From NCBI GenBank assembly GCA_030145425.1, contig JAQYVO010000111.1:1-37967 (forward strand): DNA of 37,967 nucleotides. The letters are read 5' to 3'. Under the pieces are notes generated by a model that was given only the letters and a program-made list of their open reading frames with translations, did no database searches and was not told the origin of the DNA. Shown piece by piece: positions 33,814-37,967 of the stretch. Source of the stretch: Chromatiales bacterium (GTDB lineage Bacteria; Pseudomonadota; Gammaproteobacteria; Chromatiales; Chromatiaceae). Numbering within the stretch: position 1 is the stretch's first letter; the number at the start of each line of letters is the position of its first letter. The translations under genes were made by a program, and so were the position numbers.

Positions 33814-34641
33814 ATGACCAGTAAGACCATCGCGTTCATCGGCGGTGGCAACATGGCAGCCAGTCTCGTGAGCGGACTGGTGTCAGACGACTATGATCCT
33901 CAACGAATTGTCGTAAGCGATCCCGACAGGGAGAAGCTTGCCGGCCTGGCTGCCAGGTTCGGAATCCGGCCCGCCGTGGACAACCGGGATGCTGTGGGGC
34001 GGGCAGATATCGTGGTTTTCGCGGTAAAACCACAGAATCTAAAGAGCGTGGCAATGAATATTGCGCCTGAGGTACAGGCCAGGAGGCCTCTGATGATCTC
34101 CATAGTCGCGGGGGTAAAGGAAAAGGATATCCAGTCCTGGCTTGGAAACGATGTGACGCTCATTCGCACCATGCCCAACACCCCAGCCATGCTCCAGGCC
34201 GGGGCCACCGTATTGCACGCCGGCCCCGGCGTTACGGATGACCAGAAGAATCTGGCAGAATCCATCCTCCGTGCGGTGGGGCTGACCCGATGGGTGCGCG
34301 ATGAGGAAAAAATGGATGCGGTAACCGCACTGTCTGGCAGTGGACCCGCCTATTTCTTTCTGGTCATGGAGGCGATGGAACAAGTAGGGCTTGATATGGG
34401 CCTATCGGCAGAAACCGCCCGGCTGCTTACCCTTCAGACCGCACTCGGAGCCGCACGCATGGCGATGGAGAGCAGCGACGGACCGGCAACGCTGAGGGAA
34501 AGGGTGACCTCCCCCGGAGGCACAACGGAAAAAGCACTTGCGGTGTTTGAGGCGGCGGGTATCCGGGATCTGTTTCACAAGGCGCTGATTAGCGCCAGAG
34601 ACCGCTCCGTCGAGCTGTCGAGAAGACTGGGAGAACAATAA
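33814..34641 (+). CDS. proC: Pyrroline-5-carboxylate reductase
   Basis: A 275-residue NAD(P)H enzyme catalysing the last step of proline synthesis. The Rossmann motif IAFIGGGNMAASLVSG is at 6-21. Other signatures are IVVFAVKPQN, TLIRTMPNTPAMLQAGATVL, TALSGSGPAYFF and the C-terminal ERVTSPGGTTEKAL. I use the ATG at 33814 (MTSKTIAF), which has GGGAG about ten bases upstream; the frame stays open back to a TTG at 33781 but those residues are unlike the family. About 170 bases separate it from yggS; yggT begins on its stop codon. Confidence 0.96.
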   Translation: MTSKTIAFIGGGNMAASLVSGLVSDDYDPQRIVVSDPDREKLAGLAARFGIRPAVDNRDAVGRADIVVFAVKPQNLKSVAMNIAPEVQARRPLMISIVAGVKEKDIQSWLGNDVTLIRTMPNTPAMLQAGATVLHAGPGVTDDQKNLAESILRAVGLTRWVRDEEKMDAVTALSGSGPAYFFLVMEAMEQVGLDMGLSAETARLLTLQTALGAARMAMESSDGPATLRERVTSPGGTTEKALAVFEAAGIRDLFHKALISARDRSVELSRRLGEQ

Positions 34642-35219
34642 TGGGGGACTCTTACCTCACGAATCCGCTGGTTTTCCTGATTCAGGTTATTTTCGGCGCC
34701 TATATAATGGTGGTGATGCTCAGGTTTCTGCTTCAGTTGGTAAAGGCGGATTTCTACAACCCCGTTTCCCAGTTCGTGATAAAGGTGACCAGCCCCCCCC
34801 TGCGCCCCCTGAGAAGGATAATACCCGGGATCGGAGGGGTGGATGTCTCATCTATCGTATTGATGTGGATCTTAAAAAGCCTGGAACTCGCGTTGATTAT
34901 GGTGATCGGGGGGCTGGGTACCAGCCTGTTACCTGCCCTTGCCTGGTCTATACCGGAATTGATCTCTCTTTTTATCAATGTGTTCCTGTTCGCAATACTC
35001 ATCCAGGTCATCATCAGCTGGGTCAATCCAGGTGGCCACAATCCGATTATTGGACTGCTGAACAGCATTACTGAACCACTACTGGGGCCGGCGAGGCGGA
35101 TAGCGCCGCCGATCTCGGGTCTGGATCTCTCGCCGATGCTGGTGATGATCGGGTTGATGCTCCTCAAGATGCTGCTGCTGCCCCCCCTTCAGTTGCTGGT
35201 GGCATCGCCTTTCCGATGA
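34641..35219 (+). CDS. yggT: YggT family integral membrane protein
   Basis: A 192-residue inner-membrane protein with two copies of the YggT unit. Each repeat has two hydrophobic helices: about 8-30 and 70-95 in the first, about 105-128 and 160-185 in the second. The repeat motifs LRFLLQLVKADFYNPVSQFV and ISWVNPGGHNPIIGLLN are followed by PLRPLRRIIPGIGGVD and PLLGPARRIAPPISGLD respectively. The function is unknown; osmotic or division-related roles are suggested for relatives. It overlaps proC by one base and yggU by four. Confidence 0.93.
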   Translation: MGDSYLTNPLVFLIQVIFGAYIMVVMLRFLLQLVKADFYNPVSQFVIKVTSPPLRPLRRIIPGIGGVDVSSIVLMWILKSLELALIMVIGGLGTSLLPALAWSIPELISLFINVFLFAILIQVIISWVNPGGHNPIIGLLNSITEPLLGPARRIAPPISGLDLSPMLVMIGLMLLKMLLLPPLQLLVASPFR

Positions 35220-35506
35220 CCTCCGGCTGGTACCGCTGGGAGGGCGACGACCTGCTGCTGTCCTTGAAGGTGCAGCCAAAGGCCGGCCGGGACGCATTTA
35301 TCGCCCCCTTCGGCGACCGGTACAAGATAGCGATTTCGGCGCCACCGACCGAGGGAAAAGCCAACGCCCGGTTGGTGAGTTTTTTGGCGAAATCGTTCGG
35401 TGTGGGACGCAAGGACGTGGTGCTGGTCAATGGAGAATCCAGCAGAAACAAGGGAGTGCGGATCACCGCCCCCAGGAAGATGCCGATTCCCACCACTGAG
35501 CCCTAA
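35216..35506 (+). CDS. yggU: YggU family protein (DUF167/UPF0235)
   Basis: A 96-residue soluble protein of the DUF167 family. Its features are LSLKVQPKAGRDAFI (17-31), KIAISAPPTEGKANARLVSF with the conserved PPxxGKAN, and a GVGRKDVVLVNGESSRNKGV end. The biochemical function is not known. It overlaps yggT by four bases and ends the yggS-proC-yggT-yggU run. The 183 bases that follow hold a 7-base stem (CTGATGC/GCATCAG near 35570-35600) but no clear terminator. Confidence 0.93.
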   Translation: MTSGWYRWEGDDLLLSLKVQPKAGRDAFIAPFGDRYKIAISAPPTEGKANARLVSFLAKSFGVGRKDVVLVNGESSRNKGVRITAPRKMPIPTTEP

Positions 35507-35689
35507 CACACCCCATCTGCCGTTTTCGCCCGTGTCTCAAGAATTCCCCTCGTCTGCCGCTTCGATTTCTGATGCCTGTTTCCTACTTGGATGCATCAGG
35601 ATCAGGAGTTTTTACCTCTCATATCAGGGGTCCCTCATAGCAGGGGGGTTCCAAGGCTTCACGAGAATAGCAGGTGTATTAGGAACCGG

Positions 35690-37657
35690 ATGAAAAAATC
35701 GAAACTGATATCACAGATACAGTCCTTTGAAGACTGGAAGGCAGTACTGTCGCTTACGATGGATGAGTATTCGGCGTGGCTGCAAGAGTTCCAGCTGGGC
35801 AGTACCGAAGAGGAGGGCAGTCTCGATAAGTGCAGGAAATCCCTGCATGACGACCGCTTAAGCATCGCCTTCGTGGCAGAGTTTTCCAGGGGTAAGACGG
35901 AACTGATCAATGCTCTTTTCTTCTCTGATTACGGACGGCGCCTTCTGCCCTCCACAGCGGGGCGTACGACCATGTGCCCTACAGAGATCTTTTACGACAA
36001 AGATGCCGATGAGGCCTATATCCAACTGCTGCCCATAGAGACCCGACTCGAGGACATCAGCCTGGATCAATACAAGCATGATCCGGACGCCTGGGTTAAG
36101 CTGCCCCTGGACCCGTCCTCTGCGGACCAGGTCGAAGCGACCCTGCAGAACGTGGTTCACACACAACGCGTCCCCCCTGCGGAAGCGAGGAACCTGGGGC
36201 TTTACGACCCCGACCGGGATCTGCTCGAATCAGAATCATCGGAAACGGTGGAGATTCCAAAATGGCGACACGCCAGAATCTCCTTCCCTCACCCGTTGCT
36301 GAAGCGGGGCCTGACCATTCTCGATACGCCCGGTCTCAATGCACTGGGCACGGAACCGGAACTCACCCTCAGCATGCTGCCCTCCGCCCAGGTGGTGCTG
36401 TTTGTACTGGCGGCGGATACCGGCGTAACCCGCAGCGATATGGAGATATGGACCCAGCACCTTCGAGGCTGCGGCAGCCGCAGCCGGCAGCGTCTCATGG
36501 TGGTCTTGAACAAGATCGACACGCTGTGGGACGAAATGCGGGACGACGATGCCATTCTGGACACCATCACCGAGCAGCGCGACAAGACTGCCGGGATCCT
36601 CGGCATCAGTAATCAATCCGTTTTTCCGGTCTCGGCTCACAAAGGCCTGCTGGCCAAGTCCAGAAATGACCAGGCATTGCTGGATCGGAGTGCCCTATCC
36701 GCACTGGAAGATTTTCTGTCCCACGACCTTATAGAACTTCGCCGGGAAATCATCCAGGAAACCATAACTTATGATGTAGCAATGATGCTGGAAAACGGCG
36801 TTGGATTGATGGAGAGCCGGCGAAACGGTATCGACAGCCAGCTTGCCCAGCTCGGCAGCCTCAGCGGGAAAAGCCAGGGCGCGATCGGGCAATTGGCACT
36901 GGAAGCGCAGGAACACCGCAACAATTATCAGAAGAATCTAGACGACTTCCGGACCAGCCGTCGTATGCTTGAGGTCAAAGCCGACAAGCTGCGCCGACTC
37001 CTGAATATGAAGCAACTGGAAAAGGAGTTTGATAAAACCCGCCAGAACATGAACGGGAACTGGACCACAGTGGGCTTGCAGAAAAGTATGCGTACGCTCT
37101 TCGAGCTTATGCGAAACGACATGGGCCAGGTGGTTAAAGAGATAGAGCAGACAAGGCGCCTGGTACGCGGCATCTACCACCGCTTCCAATCAGAACATGA
37201 CGTTGATCTTCAACCCAGAATGTTTTCGGTCATGCGCCACAGGGTGGAACTGGAACTGCTTTGCCAGGAGGCCGAGATATTCCGCAACAGCCCCCTGACC
37301 GCGGCTACTGAAAAACATTTTGTCATCAACAAATTCTTCTTGGCCCTCGTGGACAGGGCCAGAATGATTTTCAATCTTGTACGGTATCAGGTGGACAACT
37401 GGTTGGTTATGGCGCTGGAACCCCTGATAATGCACCTGCGGGAGCGCCGTGAACAGATTGAAAATAGGTTTAATGACCTGCAGAGAATCAGCCGATCCCG
37501 TGACACCCTTAACACCCGGATTGCCGAGCTGACACAACAGAAGGAAGTGATTCTCGATCACCTTGTGTTTCTGCGGGCTCTGCATGACCGGCTAAGCAAA
37601 ACCCTTCCCACCCAGGAAAACGAACCGCCCATGAAGGTAGCCACCGGCGGCTGCTAG
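35690..37657 (+). CDS. Dynamin-like GTPase
   Basis: A 655-residue large GTPase of the bacterial dynamin family. G1 is AEFSRGKT (63-70), G2 lies in AGRTTMCPTEI (90-100), G3 is LDTPG (211-215) and G4 is NKID (274-277). Helical, coiled-coil-prone sequence fills 390-480 and 560-640, and an amphipathic block FFLALVDRARMIFNLVRYQV near 555-575 could touch membrane; no clear transmembrane hairpin is seen. Such proteins remodel or protect membranes, but this subgroup has no assigned role that I know. The start at ATG 35690 follows AGGAA; the frame opens 33 codons earlier with unlike sequence. It stands alone, 183 bases after yggU, and no paired second dynamin gene is adjacent. Confidence 0.88.
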   Translation: MKKSKLISQIQSFEDWKAVLSLTMDEYSAWLQEFQLGSTEEEGSLDKCRKSLHDDRLSIAFVAEFSRGKTELINALFFSDYGRRLLPSTAGRTTMCPTEIFYDKDADEAYIQLLPIETRLEDISLDQYKHDPDAWVKLPLDPSSADQVEATLQNVVHTQRVPPAEARNLGLYDPDRDLLESESSETVEIPKWRHARISFPHPLLKRGLTILDTPGLNALGTEPELTLSMLPSAQVVLFVLAADTGVTRSDMEIWTQHLRGCGSRSRQRLMVVLNKIDTLWDEMRDDDAILDTITEQRDKTAGILGISNQSVFPVSAHKGLLAKSRNDQALLDRSALSALEDFLSHDLIELRREIIQETITYDVAMMLENGVGLMESRRNGIDSQLAQLGSLSGKSQGAIGQLALEAQEHRNNYQKNLDDFRTSRRMLEVKADKLRRLLNMKQLEKEFDKTRQNMNGNWTTVGLQKSMRTLFELMRNDMGQVVKEIEQTRRLVRGIYHRFQSEHDVDLQPRMFSVMRHRVELELLCQEAEIFRNSPLTAATEKHFVINKFFLALVDRARMIFNLVRYQVDNWLVMALEPLIMHLRERREQIENRFNDLQRISRSRDTLNTRIAELTQQKEVILDHLVFLRALHDRLSKTLPTQENEPPMKVATGGC

Positions 37658-37742
37658 AAAGGGGAACCGTATCGCCGGAACAATTCTTCGGATAGGTGAG
37701 GTATAGTAGCCTCATTGCCATTGATAAACCGGAGAAAAGTTC

Positions 37743-37967
37743 ATGAAAAATCGGGTATTACCGCTTCTTCTCGGATTGCTGCTGCCGCTGACGGCCACGG
37801 CGGAAAACAGCACGCGGGCGGCAGGTCATACCATTCATCACAACGCCATTCCCACGGCCACCCTGACCCCGGCGGTTGCCACGGGATACAGTATCACCCG
37901 AAGTAAATACCGGGGCCTGCTCAATGTCAGTGTCATCAAGGATGTCCAGGGAACAACCGGGCAGCCG
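37743..37967 (+). CDS. DUF4426 family exported protein, cut by the window end
   Basis: The first 75 codons of a gene run off the right edge. GGAG lies 8-11 bases before the ATG. The N-terminus is a signal peptide (charged MKNR, hydrophobic core VLPLLLGLLLPL, cleavage after TATA or TAEN around 20). The mature part has HTIHHNAIPTATLTPAVA followed by YSITRSKYRGLLNVSVIKD, which matches DUF4426 as I recall it. In Pseudomonas such a gene lies beside metW-metX near proC-yggT, so metX/metW may follow outside the window. Function unknown. Confidence 0.75.
   Translation, partial: MKNRVLPLLLGLLLPLTATAENSTRAAGHTIHHNAIPTATLTPAVATGYSITRSKYRGLLNVSVIKDVQGTTGQP

Noticed and set aside
35591-35689. Upstream extension of the dynamin-like gene by 33 codons
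   Set aside because: The added residues look unlike a protein N-terminus, no ribosome-binding site precedes them, and AGGAA stands right before the later ATG.
37679-37707. Promoter with TATAGT at 37702-37707 before the DUF4426 gene
   Set aside because: The -10 box is good but no acceptable -35 box lies 16-18 bases upstream.

Overview
The window (about 58% G+C by eye) comes from a gammaproteobacterium. Its gene order closely follows conserved blocks of Pseudomonas and Chromatiales-type chromosomes: pilG-H-I-J-chpA, gshB-tonB-yqgE-yqgF-pyrB-pyrC', and pilU-pilT/yggS-proC-yggT. A compact tkt-gap-pgk-pyk-fba cluster with a Calvin-type class II aldolase suggests, without proving it, an autotrophic sulfur-oxidiser-like lineage. 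No RuBisCO, phosphoribulokinase or sulfur gene lies in the window. I see no phage, insertion sequence, CRISPR array, rRNA or tRNA.

Layout. Bases 3-227 hold the tail of an unrecognised forward gene that ends at a hairpin shared with the converging carbon cluster. Bases 271-7317 (minus strand) are tkt, gap, pgk, pyk and fba, the shared reactions of glycolysis, gluconeogenesis and the reductive pentose phosphate cycle. A repeat-rich spacer separates gap from pgk. A thioredoxin-fold redoxin gene (7665-8219, minus) diverges from the methyl cycle genes metK, ahcY and metF, followed by rsmE (8593-12947, plus). Bases 13383-22909 (minus) encode the type IV pilus chemosensory system: PilG, PilH, PilI, PilJ, a giant ChpA kinase and a ChpC-like CheW protein. 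Bases 23301-30485 (plus) carry gshB, apbE, tonB, yqgE, ruvX, pyrB, an inactive-type pyrC' and an orphan pyrK-like gene. The twitching ATPases pilT and pilU (minus) diverge from yggS-proC-yggT-yggU, a dynamin-like GTPase gene and a truncated DUF4426 gene at the right edge.

The most interesting part is the RNA control of the S-adenosylmethionine cycle. Between a good promoter and metK lies a SAM-II-type pseudoknot aptamer followed by an intrinsic terminator. The aptamer's P1 3' strand can pair alternatively with the terminator's 5' arm, which gives a SAM-OFF attenuation model. Between metK and ahcY lies a clear S-adenosylhomocysteine riboswitch. Its P2 3' strand can alternatively mask the ahcY ribosome-binding site, which gives a SAH-ON model. 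SAM synthesis and SAH removal would thus be sensed by two different riboswitch classes flanking one gene. A second candidate RNA switch, with mutually exclusive GTAAC/GTTAC hairpins reaching the ribosome-binding site, precedes pyrB where related genomes have pyrR.

All calls come from reading sequence and recalling families. No database search or folding program was run.
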